From: JAUSFM01 sp964343705
Lineage (GTDB): Archaea > Nanobdellota > Nanobdellia > Woesearchaeales > UBA12501
DNA length: 64,000 nucleotides
Assembly: GCA_964343705.1 (NCBI GenBank)
Contig: CAYFJX010000003.1
Coordinates: 136,681 to 200,680, forward strand
Reading direction: 5' to 3'
The notes beneath the pieces were generated by a model. That model was given only the letters and a program-made list of their open reading frames with translations. It was not told where the DNA came from and did not search any database. Positions 44,140-51,933 of the stretch are shown piece after piece (position 1 is the first letter of the stretch; each line of letters opens with the position of its first letter). The position numbers and the translations under genes are program-made.

Positions 44140-44358
44140 ATGGCAAAAGCAGTTTTAGTAAAAAAAGGAAGTGGAGTTAAAGTACAAAGGGGCAACTGGG
44201 CAACTAGTCGTGTTCAAGTAAGCACAGGAATTAAGCGACATTTAAGTCGATTAAAACCAAATACTAAGTTTGAAGGAGAATTAGTAAAAAAGCGTGGTGC
44301 TGGTAAAAAGGACGCACAACAAGTTCTTGAGTTAACTAAAATCCACAAAATTCTATAA
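44140..44358 (+). CDS. tiny basic protein A
   Basis: A 72-residue, highly basic protein (MAKAVLVKKGSGVKVQRGN at the start) with a mixed beta-like pattern and no known family. It has GAGGTG at 44129-44134 and begins MAK, as does another tiny basic protein at 46365 beyond glmS. Both share the leader GAGGTGCATG. It may bind RNA or DNA. The single gene has its own AT-rich promoter region. Confidence 0.6.
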   Translation: MAKAVLVKKGSGVKVQRGNWATSRVQVSTGIKRHLSRLKPNTKFEGELVKKRGAGKKDAQQVLELTKIHKIL

Positions 44359-44464
44359 TTACCTTATTTTCTTCTTTTTCTTTTTATTCCAACACCTAAT
44401 TCTATATACTCAAGACTACACTTTACCGATACATTTTTAAGGTTATGAGTAAGGCGATTACACC

Positions 44465-46264
44465 ATGTGTGGCATTATTGGATATGTAGGAAGTAAGAAA
44501 GTTGTGGATGTTCTAGTTACTGGTCTTGAACGATTAGAGTATAGGGGTTATGATTCAGCAGGTGTTGCTGTTCTACAACACAGCGAGCACGGCTCTGGTT
44601 TAGCCTTGAACAAAGTTGTTGGGCGTGTTTCTGATCTTAAACAACACTTGGCAAATGTTCAAGCGTCTGCATATCCAGCAGGTGTTTCTGCAGGTATCGC
44701 ACATACACGCTGGGCCACTCATGGCCAGCCTAATGAGGCAAACGCACACCCCCACATGGATTGCAGTGGCAAGATCTCTATTGTACACAATGGAATTATT
44801 GAAAACTTTCTTGAAATTAAGAGTCGACTTACTCATCATACTTTTTCCTCAAAAACAGATACAGAAGTTATAGCGCATCTGATTGAAGAATATTATATTG
44901 AATGTGGCAATCTAAAAAAGGCAGTGCAGCTTGCAATAAAAGATATTCATGGTACGTACGCATTGTGTGTTATTCACAAAAGTAAGAATGAAATTATTGT
45001 TGCACGGAATGGAAGCCCGCTTTTGCTTGGCCTTGGTGAAAATGAAACATTTGTAGCTTCAGATGTTTCCGCGATTATTGAACATACTAAACGTGTTGTT
45101 TACTTAAATGATTTTGAAACAGGTGTTATTCGTCATGATTCTTATGAAGTTTTTGACAAAGATGGTCGGCTTCTTGAAAAAGATGTGAAAACTATTGATT
45201 GGAGCCTTGAACAATCACAAAAGCAGGGCTTTAAGCATTTTATGATGAAAGAAATGCATGAGCAACCTCATGTTGTTTCTGAAACTGCTCGCATATCTTT
45301 TGACACGTTAACTGATAAATCAGGGAAGCCATTTGATTTGTCGACGTACAAAAAGATTTTTATTGTTGCATGTGGTAGTGCTTCGTATGCAGGTCTTGCA
45401 GGAAAATATGTTTTAGAACAAGCAGGGAGAATTCCTGTTGAGCTTGATGTTGCTTCAGAATTTCGTTATAGAAAACCCTTGATTGGTGAGGGGGACTTGC
45501 TTATTGTTGTTTCTCAGTCTGGAGAGACAGCTGACACACTTGCAGCAATGCGTCTTGCCAAAGAAAAAGGCGCAGCAACCTTAGGGATTATTAATGTTGT
45601 TGACAGTACTATTGCTCGTGAGGCAGATGCTGTTTTGTATACTCGTGCAGGCCCAGAAATCTGTGTTGCATCTACAAAAGCGTTTATTTCACAACTTGTA
45701 GTTTTCTACAGGCTTGCAGAGAAACTAGGGGGAAAACAACTTGGTCTTGAACAAATACCTGCCCTTATTCAAAGGATCCTTGATCAAAAAGATGCCATTT
45801 ATACAGTTGCACAAAAATATTACAAAGTATACAACTTTATTTACATTGGGCGTAATATGAACTACCCTATTGCACTTGAAGGTGCGCTTAAGTTAAAAGA
45901 AATTTCTTACATTCATGCTGAAGGGTATGCTTCTGGTGAAATGAAACATGGGCCTATTGCCTTGGTGACAGATGAAGTACCTACGGTGGCTATTGTTCCA
46001 AGGGATTCAGTGTATCCAAAAATGATTAGTAACATCCAAGAAATTCGTGCACGGAATGGGAAAGTTATTGCCCTTGCTTCAGAAGGTGATGAAGAAATTA
46101 AGCAACATTGTACTGATGTTATCTATATTCCAATGATTAATGAATTGCTTAACCCTTTGCTTACAGTGGTGGTAGCGCAGTTGTTTGCCTATTACATGGC
46201 AGATCTTCGTCATTGTGATATTGACAAGCCCCGTAACCTTGCAAAGAGTGTTACAGTCGAGTAA
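44465..46264 (+). CDS. glmS: glucosamine-6-phosphate synthase
   Basis: Glutamine-fructose-6-phosphate aminotransferase, 599 residues. The N-terminal glutaminase has the Cys2 nucleophile (MCGIIGYVG), then RLEYRGYDSAG and HTRWATHG. Two SIS isomerase domains follow (ACGSASYAG, SQSGETADTLAAM, STKAFISQL), and the C-terminus ends KPRNLAKSVTVE as in the family. It feeds amino-sugar synthesis for glycans and, if present, any wall polymer. The start at 44465 is required, since Cys must be residue 2 after Met removal. Confidence 0.97.
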   Translation: MCGIIGYVGSKKVVDVLVTGLERLEYRGYDSAGVAVLQHSEHGSGLALNKVVGRVSDLKQHLANVQASAYPAGVSAGIAHTRWATHGQPNEANAHPHMDCSGKISIVHNGIIENFLEIKSRLTHHTFSSKTDTEVIAHLIEEYYIECGNLKKAVQLAIKDIHGTYALCVIHKSKNEIIVARNGSPLLLGLGENETFVASDVSAIIEHTKRVVYLNDFETGVIRHDSYEVFDKDGRLLEKDVKTIDWSLEQSQKQGFKHFMMKEMHEQPHVVSETARISFDTLTDKSGKPFDLSTYKKIFIVACGSASYAGLAGKYVLEQAGRIPVELDVASEFRYRKPLIGEGDLLIVVSQSGETADTLAAMRLAKEKGAATLGIINVVDSTIAREADAVLYTRAGPEICVASTKAFISQLVVFYRLAEKLGGKQLGLEQIPALIQRILDQKDAIYTVAQKYYKVYNFIYIGRNMNYPIALEGALKLKEISYIHAEGYASGEMKHGPIALVTDEVPTVAIVPRDSVYPKMISNIQEIRARNGKVIALASEGDEEIKQHCTDVIYIPMINELLNPLLTVVVAQLFAYYMADLRHCDIDKPRNLAKSVTVE

Positions 46265-46364
46265 GCTCTGCACTTGCAAAAACTTTATAAACTGGGATTC
46301 TTTAGTATTCTTAAATTAGTAATGCAAATTACAAAATTCAATAAAAAACATTGAGGTGCATGGC

Positions 46365-46541
46365 ATGGCAAAGAAAACTGGAAAAGTAGGTACAAGTAAA
46401 GTTCTGAGAAAAACAAAACCAACTGTTACACGAGAAAAAGGAACAGTAAAATACGGTCGCCGTAAAAAGCAAATGGGTAAAGACCCAGTTAACATGTATG
46501 CTGGTGGCTCAGCACTTAAAGCTCGTAAAAAGAAAAAGTAA
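46365..46541 (+). CDS. tiny basic protein B
   Basis: A 58-residue Lys/Arg-rich protein (MAKKTGKVGTSKVLRKTKP at the start, ending KARKKKK). A GTG at 46356 is in frame but is part of the GAGGTG site (46353-46358) that serves the ATG at 46365. A TTTATAAAC promoter lies near 46284. It resembles small ribosome-associated or chromatin-like proteins in composition only. Its leader matches that of the protein at 44140. Confidence 0.6.
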   Translation: MAKKTGKVGTSKVLRKTKPTVTREKGTVKYGRRKKQMGKDPVNMYAGGSALKARKKKK

Positions 46542-46608
46542 TCTCTTTTCTTTGATTTTTTTTATTGTCTTTTATTTTCTCTTTGTATATAATAGATTTT
46601 CTGGTTTC

Positions 46609-47529
46609 TTACTTTAAAGCCCACTGGATGAGGTTATCTAAAAATGAAGGGAATTCTATTTTTGCTGCTTTTACAGCCTTTGGTAATAGTGAAGTACTAG
46701 TCATGCCGGGTAGTGTGTTTATCTCCAAAAAATATGCTGTTCCTTCACAGTCAACCATGTAATCAACCCGTGCCATGCCATCACAACCTATGATCTGATA
46801 TATTTTCTTTGCTGTCTCATACAACTCTTCTCGCAGGGTATCTGGAATTTCAGCTGGACAGATATATGTGGAACCACCTTTATCATATTTTGAAGCAGGG
46901 TCATAGAATACATTTTTTTTTGGAATAATTTGAATTACTGGAAGTGCTTTTGGCTTGTTTTCAGGTCCAATAACACTAACTGTGTATTCATCTCCTTTGA
47001 TATATTCTTCAACATATATTTTATCTCCCTCAAGAAAAGCCTTTTTTACTGCTTGTGTTAAGGAAGTTCTATCTTGGGGAATGCTTATTCCAATAGAAGA
47101 ACCAGAAGAAACTGGTTTAACAACACAAGGGAATATGTTGTTTGCGTAGTTTATTGCTTCAGCTTCTGAAAACACATTCCATGCCGGTGTCTTTATGCCA
47201 TGTGCCGCTACAATTTCTTTTGTTTTAATTTTATCCATGCAAAGGGCAGATGCTAACACTCCTGATCCAACATAAGGTATGTGGAGCAATTCCAAAAGGC
47301 CTTGGATGGTTCCGTCTTCACCTAGTTTCCCATGTAGCACAGGAAAAATAACGTCAATTTTCTCAGAGTAGGCATCATCAACAAGTTTCTGCAGGTCTTT
47401 TGCAGGATTATAGGTTGTTACATTATATTTTTGCTTAGGTATATTTTCACAGACTGTTGTTCCTGACTCAAGAGAAACAGTTCTTTCTGATGATTCTCCA
47501 CCCATCAACACTGCTACACGTATTTTCAT
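46609..47529 (-). CDS. ddl: D-alanine-D-alanine ligase (ATP-grasp)
   Basis: A 306-residue Ddl. ATP-grasp motifs are VLMGGESSERTVSLESG (8-24), FPVLHGKLGEDGTIQG (near 62), PCVVKPVSSGSSIGI (near 132), YVEEYIKGDEYTV, and the Mg-binding EINTLPGMTSTSLLP near 274. The last includes the Asn-Thr-x-Pro-Gly-Met signature of the family. It makes D-Ala-D-Ala for bacterial murein precursors. In an archaeon this may serve another peptide polymer, or the enzyme may use other substrates. It converges with tiny basic protein B. Confidence 0.92.
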   Translation of the reverse strand: MKIRVAVLMGGESSERTVSLESGTTVCENIPKQKYNVTTYNPAKDLQKLVDDAYSEKIDVIFPVLHGKLGEDGTIQGLLELLHIPYVGSGVLASALCMDKIKTKEIVAAHGIKTPAWNVFSEAEAINYANNIFPCVVKPVSSGSSIGISIPQDRTSLTQAVKKAFLEGDKIYVEEYIKGDEYTVSVIGPENKPKALPVIQIIPKKNVFYDPASKYDKGGSTYICPAEIPDTLREELYETAKKIYQIIGCDGMARVDYMVDCEGTAYFLEINTLPGMTSTSLLPKAVKAAKIEFPSFLDNLIQWALK

Positions 47530-48057
47530 CTTAAAGAAAACAAGTGGATCACCCTATTTAAACTATTGCAGTCTTGAATACTTCAAGTATTACTATAAAA
47601 AACCCTAATAAAGAATATAGGAAGGTCAGGGGAATCAGCACGAGGCCTTGCATCCCTAACCCACCCTGATACGCGTGAGTTATGTGATCTATGCTGCTTG
47701 TTGCAGCTTGTATACTTTGGTAAAAGCTATTTTTCTATGCTTGATGTGTTTATTAATAAAGCTTTGTACTGGTTGTTTTCGTGTGTACATTCGTGTGATC
47801 CAAGAAAGTGCTGAATAATCAGCGTCGTTGTTGTCTGAAATCATTCCCCTAAGCACGGTTTTTCTTATCAACATATAGCAGCTCCCCTGTGGTGGCGTTT
47901 TCTCATCAGCATTACGCGTTTGCGCAATAGTATAATAATACTTTAATCTATATAAATATTTCCTCTTAAAAATCGTTTTTTGGTGGTGTATCTCAAAAAA
48001 AAGATATATGTTGTATATGCCACATATTTATGAACGTCACCAATAGTATATGGGTAT
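47530..48057. other. 528-bp region without a convincing gene
   Basis: A 61-codon minus-strand frame exists at 47689-47874 (starting MLIRKTVLRGM), with a TATATAAAT-like box roughly 80 nt upstream. It has no family match that I recognise and no ribosome-binding site, so it is doubtful. A TCAGGG/CCCTGA inverted repeat near 47626-47670 could mark a small RNA. The right end holds the promoter and putative operator of the TrmB-like gene. Confidence 0.4.
48006..48027 (+). promoter_or_regulatory. inverted repeat at the TrmB-like promoter
   Basis: ATATGT (48006-48011) and ACATAT (48022-48027) form an inverted repeat with a 10-nt spacer. The repeat directly abuts and overlaps the TATA-like CATATTTATG that sits about 30 nt before the ATG at 48058. 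The position fits an autoregulatory operator covering the TFB/TBP site. Confidence 0.4.
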
Positions 48058-48966
48058 ATGGGGTTTGATACTGTTTTTCAAGAGCTCAAAAAGAGCTATG
48101 GGCTTAAAGGCCAACACATTGATATTTTGTCTTGTTTGCAGCATACAGATTTAAGTGCAGAGGAGATTAGTAGGCAAACAAAAATCTCACTTGGCAGATT
48201 ATACAGTTTTCTCAATGCTCTTTCTGGTTGGGGTCTCATAGAGCGTCAGGGCAGAAAGCCCTTTGTGTACTCAATGCAACCACCTCAGGAACGAATACTG
48301 CACTTTATGAAGCATCATTTTGATGAACAGGTACAAAAACAATCTAAAATTATGGATTTATTGGAGGAGAAAGATCGTGTCCAAGACCTTGAAATCATAG
48401 AGAGCAGTGAAAAATTTAGCTATAACATGATGCGCCTGTTGAGTGAGGCAAAGCACTTTAACTCAATTGCCCGTCATACCTCGTTTCCTTTTTCTCTTTA
48501 TACACATAGCAAAAAGGATTTTATTGCTCTTCGTGATGTCATTACCCAAACACGCGAGACTCTTGCTTATCACACCAAGGAAATGAGTTCTATTATGTTT
48601 AATACACTAAATGATTATCATCGTAGACAACGTCCTTTTTGCGAGATTGTATGCAAAGAAGCATTGGACACTCATCTGGCATTAATTAGGGCGGAATTTG
48701 GCAATGACCTGTATGAACGGATTGTTGAGGGCATTCGTAATAAAATAGTTAATCAAAACTTTACAGCATATGTGTTTCCTGACTACACTCCTATGCAGAT
48801 CTTCATCACTGACAAAAAGGTCTTGTTTTCCTTGATTCACAAAGGCAAGACTACAGGTGTTATCATTAAGAGTAGTCAGGTTATTAACCTGTATGAGCAG
48901 ATGTTTAGCACCATGCTTGCCCGGTCTGTGCCAATACAAGAGTACTTAAAGATCAAGATGGATTAG
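48058..48966 (+). CDS. TrmB-like transcription regulator
   Basis: A 302-residue protein with an N-terminal winged helix (HIDILSCLQHTDLSAEEIS then KISLGRLYSFLNALSGWGLI) and a helical linker. A larger C-terminal sensor domain (about 110-300) shows alternating beta and alpha character. The layout fits TrmB-family sugar-responsive regulators, although the linker and sensor are divergent. The transcript is predicted leaderless. An inverted repeat upstream suggests autoregulation. The ligand is unknown. Confidence 0.7.
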   Translation: MGFDTVFQELKKSYGLKGQHIDILSCLQHTDLSAEEISRQTKISLGRLYSFLNALSGWGLIERQGRKPFVYSMQPPQERILHFMKHHFDEQVQKQSKIMDLLEEKDRVQDLEIIESSEKFSYNMMRLLSEAKHFNSIARHTSFPFSLYTHSKKDFIALRDVITQTRETLAYHTKEMSSIMFNTLNDYHRRQRPFCEIVCKEALDTHLALIRAEFGNDLYERIVEGIRNKIVNQNFTAYVFPDYTPMQIFITDKKVLFSLIHKGKTTGVIIKSSQVINLYEQMFSTMLARSVPIQEYLKIKMD

Positions 48967-49123
48967 GTGTTGTTTCGGGTGATTAGAATTTTTTTCAGGA
49001 TTTCTTTAGTTTTCCGAAAACTTTCTGATGGTGTTTGAAGATTCTTCGTTGTTGTCGAATTTCCACTGGTTTTTCTTGAGCAACGCTTATTAAGGAAAAA
49101 ATGCATTAGGAAATAAAGAAATG

Positions 49124-49155
49124 GTTGCAAAAAAGTTGCAACAAGACTGACACTC
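49124..49155 (+). repeat. hairpin plus copy of tRNA anticodon-loop segment (upstream of tRNA at 49204)
   Basis: A perfect 7-bp hairpin (GTTGCAA at 49124-49130, TTGCAAC at 49136-49142) runs into GCAACAAGACTGACACTC (49138-49155). That segment matches 17 of 18 bases of the tRNA's own segment at 49227-49244, 89 bp downstream. The copy stops at the end of the anticodon loop, where the 3' stem is replaced by A-rich sequence. A TATA box follows at 49178. Confidence 0.55.
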
Positions 49156-49203
49156 AAAAAGTACTAAGCACAGATCCTATTTAAATATTTTGTATGAAAT
49201 CGC

Positions 49204-49317
49204 GCCCGGATCGCGTGAAGGTAAACGCAACGAGACTGACACTCTCGTGGTCAGCAATGGCCCGTGGGTTCGATTCTCGGGGAGTCTCCTCTCTGAGCGA
49301 GACTCCCACTCCGGGCG
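49204..49317 (+). tRNA. class II tRNA with T-arm intron (Ser-like, isoacceptor uncertain)
   Basis: Acceptor GCCCGGA (49204-49210) pairs perfectly with TCCGGGC (49310-49316); G73 follows at 49317. D-arm GCGT/ACGC encloses a loop with GG. Anticodon arm CGAGA/TCTCG has the 7-nt loop CTGACAC. Variable arm GGTC/GGCC (49249-49262) makes it class II. T-stem GTGGG (49264-49268) and TTCGATT pair with CCCAC at 49305-49309 only if about 29 nt are removed, and that insert forms a 9-bp hairpin (49280-49288 with 49299-49307). The spliced length of about 85 nt and G73 suit tRNA-Ser. By stem geometry, however, the anticodon reads GAC (Val). Confidence 0.6.
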
Positions 49318-49384
49318 CCCTTTCCCTAGCAGCAACGTGACAAGGCACGAAACCTTTATAAACCCCCTCTTTTTCAAGGCTTAT

Positions 49385-49648
49385 ATGGAAGGAACAATTG
49401 TTAATTTCAGGCGCGGTGTTGAAACTGTGAAAGGCAACCAAATGATTGTCAAAGCCCCTGGGGTAGATGATAAAGAAGCAGCTGCAAAGCTGGTTGGCAA
49501 GAAAGTAACGTGGAAGTCACCTGGTAAACAAGAAAAAGTGATTACTGGTGAAGTTCGTGGTGCTCATGGCAACAGTGGCTGTGTTAGAGTTCTTTTTGAA
49601 ACAGGCATGCCTGGCCAAGCTATTGGCAAAAAAGTTCAAATTGCTTAA
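49385..49648 (+). CDS. rpl35ae: ribosomal protein L35Ae
   Basis: An 87-residue archaeal/eukaryal large-subunit protein eL33 (L35Ae): MEGTIVNFRRG start, KVTWKSPGKQ in the middle and a GEVRGAHGNSGCVRVLFE core. The last segment (MPGQAIGKKVQIA) is the conserved end. The open frame begins at 49190, but that part covers the tRNA gene. The ATG at 49385 follows CTTTATAAAC by about 27 nt, implying a leaderless mRNA. Confidence 0.93.
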   Translation: MEGTIVNFRRGVETVKGNQMIVKAPGVDDKEAAAKLVGKKVTWKSPGKQEKVITGEVRGAHGNSGCVRVLFETGMPGQAIGKKVQIA

Positions 49649-49688
49649 TCATTCTTTCTTCTGATCTAGATCAAAAATAAGTAAAAAA

Positions 49689-49934
49689 TTATAGAACTAG
49701 TTTTCTCTTGGTTATGGACCAAAACAGCATGTAGAATCCGCAGATGGTACTTCCAACTGCTGCCATCCATACAAGCACTTTTTCTGGTATGTACTTGAGA
49801 ATCGCTAGGTCATACTGTACTAGGTGGGCAATCAATAAAAGTCCAAAAATAAAGAAGATAAGACCGCCCCAAAACTTGTGGGCAGAGCTTTTTTTCTTCA
49901 TCATTGCTTCTATTTGTTTTGCACTTGTTGTCAT
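49689..49934 (-). CDS. two-helix small membrane protein
   Basis: An 81-residue protein with a basic N-terminal stretch (MMKKKSSAHK) and two transmembrane helices (about 21-42 and 53-72, with a short loop between). No family recognised. An AGGTGTGAG site precedes the ATG, and the gene starts 9 bp after the 46-residue membrane protein gene upstream, so they form a two-gene unit. Confidence 0.6.
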   Translation of the reverse strand: MTTSAKQIEAMMKKKSSAHKFWGGLIFFIFGLLLIAHLVQYDLAILKYIPEKVLVWMAAVGSTICGFYMLFWSITKRKLVL

Positions 49935-49943
49935 TTCTCACAC

Positions 49944-50084
49944 CTAAGGTAATAATGGTATGCTAATAATTCCTTTGCAACCAAGTACAATGATAATTGC
50001 TCCTACAATAAATCCCATAAAGAATCCTTTAAACAAGTCACCCCAGTCTGTGACAAAACCTTTTTTTGATAGTAATAATTTCAT
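49944..50084 (-). CDS. 46-residue single-helix membrane protein
   Basis: A small frame on the minus strand, MKLLLSKKGFVTDWGDLFK at the start, followed by a Gly-rich hydrophobic helix (GFFMGFIVGAIIIVLG) and ending IPLLP. It has AGGTG upstream of the ATG and a TTAAAATAAA element at promoter distance. Positional coupling to the two-helix membrane protein supports that it is real. Too short for family assignment. Confidence 0.55.
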   Translation of the reverse strand: MKLLLSKKGFVTDWGDLFKGFFMGFIVGAIIIVLGCKGIISIPLLP

Positions 50085-50190
50085 GCAATCACCTTTTATG
50101 CTTTTATTTTAATCCATGTTTTAGGTGGTTGGATATATAAATTTTTCTAAATCACAACATTTAAAAATTCGAATTGCGTTAAAAACTCCA

Positions 50191-51126
50191 ATGGGTAGTA
50201 AACCTGTATTCAAGAGGATGATAGTATTTGTATTTCTATTAACAGTATTACTTAGTGCGTTTGTTCCATCAGCTCTTGCTGAAGAAGGCGACATGAGTGA
50301 CATGATGTACAAGTCATTACACATGGCATTTGGCTGGGTTGAAGATATTGAAGTTGCACTTATTGGTGAAGAAAGCGAAGAAGGAAAACGTGCAACATTC
50401 TGGGCAAAACTTCTCATTTGGATTCTTATTGCAAGTTGTTTGTACTATGCTGGTCTTGCAATGAATCTCACACCAGGAATGGCTGGGTCTGTTTCTTGTA
50501 TCATTGCAGTAATTTCAGTCCTTGGTATTCCAGGATCATGGATACGTAACATAATAGTTGAATATGGTTTGATTGGTGCCTTGCTTATTACTGCAGCACC
50601 ACTTGTTGGATTAATGATTTTTAGATCACGATTGAAATCACAATATGGGAATCATACATGGTTACATGTGTTAATGGTTTTTATTGACGTGCTTGTTCTT
50701 TTGATGACACTACGGGCAATAGATGGTTTTAAAGAATTAGATGGTGCTGCTAGGGTAGTAAATTGGCTTACACAATTTGCTCTCTTATTTACTGTAATGA
50801 TTGTTTGGGTTCTTGTTTTGGATGTGCGTGACGCCCTTGCATCGGCAGGAGGTCGTTATACACGACCTGAAGCACCACCCTGGCTTCCAGGTACACGGCG
50901 AGCGCAGAATCTTACAGAACAAGCAGAGCGGGGAACTGCAGACGCAGTAACTCTCGCTGATGTACAGCGACGTTTAGGGGAACTTGAACAGGAACTTGAA
51001 GCAGTCAATGCTCATCTTGGACGTGGTGGGAATCTGAATATTGCACAACAAAATCAATTGTTGAATCGATTGATACAACTAACACAAGAAAATGAACAAT
51101 TACGACGACAACTGGGGTTGGCATAA
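50191..51126 (+). CDS. membrane protein of a duplicated cassette, copy 1
   Basis: A 311-residue protein: signal or first helix at the start (MIVFVFLLTVLLSAFVPSALA), then about five further hydrophobic helices from residue 70 to 215. A cytosolic Arg/Pro segment follows, and a C-terminal coiled coil (QRRLGELEQELEAVNAHLG). The FWAKLLIWIL and S-x-LGIP-x-S-x-x-R blocks are shared with the protein at 51934. The frame is open from 50125, but the TATATAAA box at 50131-50140 excludes that start. The stop overlaps the next ATG by 1 nt. Function unknown. Confidence 0.72.
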   Translation: MGSKPVFKRMIVFVFLLTVLLSAFVPSALAEEGDMSDMMYKSLHMAFGWVEDIEVALIGEESEEGKRATFWAKLLIWILIASCLYYAGLAMNLTPGMAGSVSCIIAVISVLGIPGSWIRNIIVEYGLIGALLITAAPLVGLMIFRSRLKSQYGNHTWLHVLMVFIDVLVLLMTLRAIDGFKELDGAARVVNWLTQFALLFTVMIVWVLVLDVRDALASAGGRYTRPEAPPWLPGTRRAQNLTEQAERGTADAVTLADVQRRLGELEQELEAVNAHLGRGGNLNIAQQNQLLNRLIQLTQENEQLRRQLGLA

Positions 51127-51884
51127 TGGTAACAGTAGCTGAAGTAAAACAACAAATGGATGCATTGGATGCTGCAGCAAAGCAAACAATACAAAAACTG
51201 AAAGCTAATTTAAAAGAACTTACTAAAAAGACGCGGGAAGAATTAGGTAATGATAAAAAAATAATTGATGCACAACTCAAAAAAGAAAAAAGAGGCAAAG
51301 TAGTTGCTCGTCTTACACGTAAAGGAGCAAAGCAAGAAAAAGCAGTGGGGGAGATGACACACAATGAGCGTGTTAAAGAACTTGCTGCAAAAGGAGCAAA
51401 TTATTCATTGCTTGCTTTCAAGGCAGAGCGAGACAAAGAACCTCAAGATAAACGAATCAAAGCACTAATGGATGAGATTCGCGCGAATGAAGAAGAAGAA
51501 CTTAAAGATGAAACAGAAATGGCTAATGTACTAACAGAGCTTGAAGATTCACTTGATCAAATTCATACAGATTCTGGTGTTATTAATGGACTGACTCCAG
51601 CAAAAAAACAAAACAACATTCGTGCTTGGGCAAATGTCCATGCCCAGCTTCATAAACTTGGTGTACTAAATAAAGACATTTGGATGAAACAAGCTCGTAT
51701 TGAACGATTGCGTGCAGAAGCAATGCCTCTTGTTAAAGCAGAGACAGAAACTGACACAAAGATTGAAAAGCTTCTAGACTGGGTCCGAAATGTTGAAGAA
51801 CAGGAACGTGTTATTCAAGAAGAAGATGCCCGGAAAAGACAAAAAGGCAATATTAATGTTGAAGAGTTCAGACAGGCAGCTTAG
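51126..51884 (+). CDS. cytosolic coiled-coil partner, copy 1
   Basis: A 252-residue, highly charged, almost entirely helical protein (VKQQMDALDAAAKQTIQKLK at the start) without signal or membrane segment. Its TAATG junction with the upstream membrane gene implies coupled translation and interaction with that protein's coiled-coil tail. The mid-region EEEELKDETEMANVLTELED resembles EEADELKQIADLLGESLGHL in the protein at 53073, so both halves of the cassette were probably duplicated together. Confidence 0.68.
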   Translation: MVTVAEVKQQMDALDAAAKQTIQKLKANLKELTKKTREELGNDKKIIDAQLKKEKRGKVVARLTRKGAKQEKAVGEMTHNERVKELAAKGANYSLLAFKAERDKEPQDKRIKALMDEIRANEEEELKDETEMANVLTELEDSLDQIHTDSGVINGLTPAKKQNNIRAWANVHAQLHKLGVLNKDIWMKQARIERLRAEAMPLVKAETETDTKIEKLLDWVRNVEEQERVIQEEDARKRQKGNINVEEFRQAA

Positions 51885-51933
51885 TAAAATAAAACAAACT
51901 TTAAAAAGACTTAGTGTCATAAATGGTTAAAAG

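Noticed and set aside
47689..47874. 61-codon minus-strand frame in a 528-bp gap
   Set aside because: A promoter-like element exists, but there is no ribosome-binding site or recognisable homology; kept only as a note in the intergenic entry.
48963..49157. 64-codon minus-strand frame
   Set aside because: No ribosome-binding site or promoter, low-complexity composition, and it covers the hairpin upstream of the tRNA.
49204..49317. Possible selenocysteine tRNA (9-bp extended acceptor stem, class II)
   Set aside because: The anticodon loop lacks TCA and the D-stem is only 4 bp. No selenocysteine machinery is visible in the window.
49190..49384. N-terminal extension of the L35Ae frame
   Set aside because: It runs through the tRNA gene. 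The conserved protein begins at 49385 with its own promoter.
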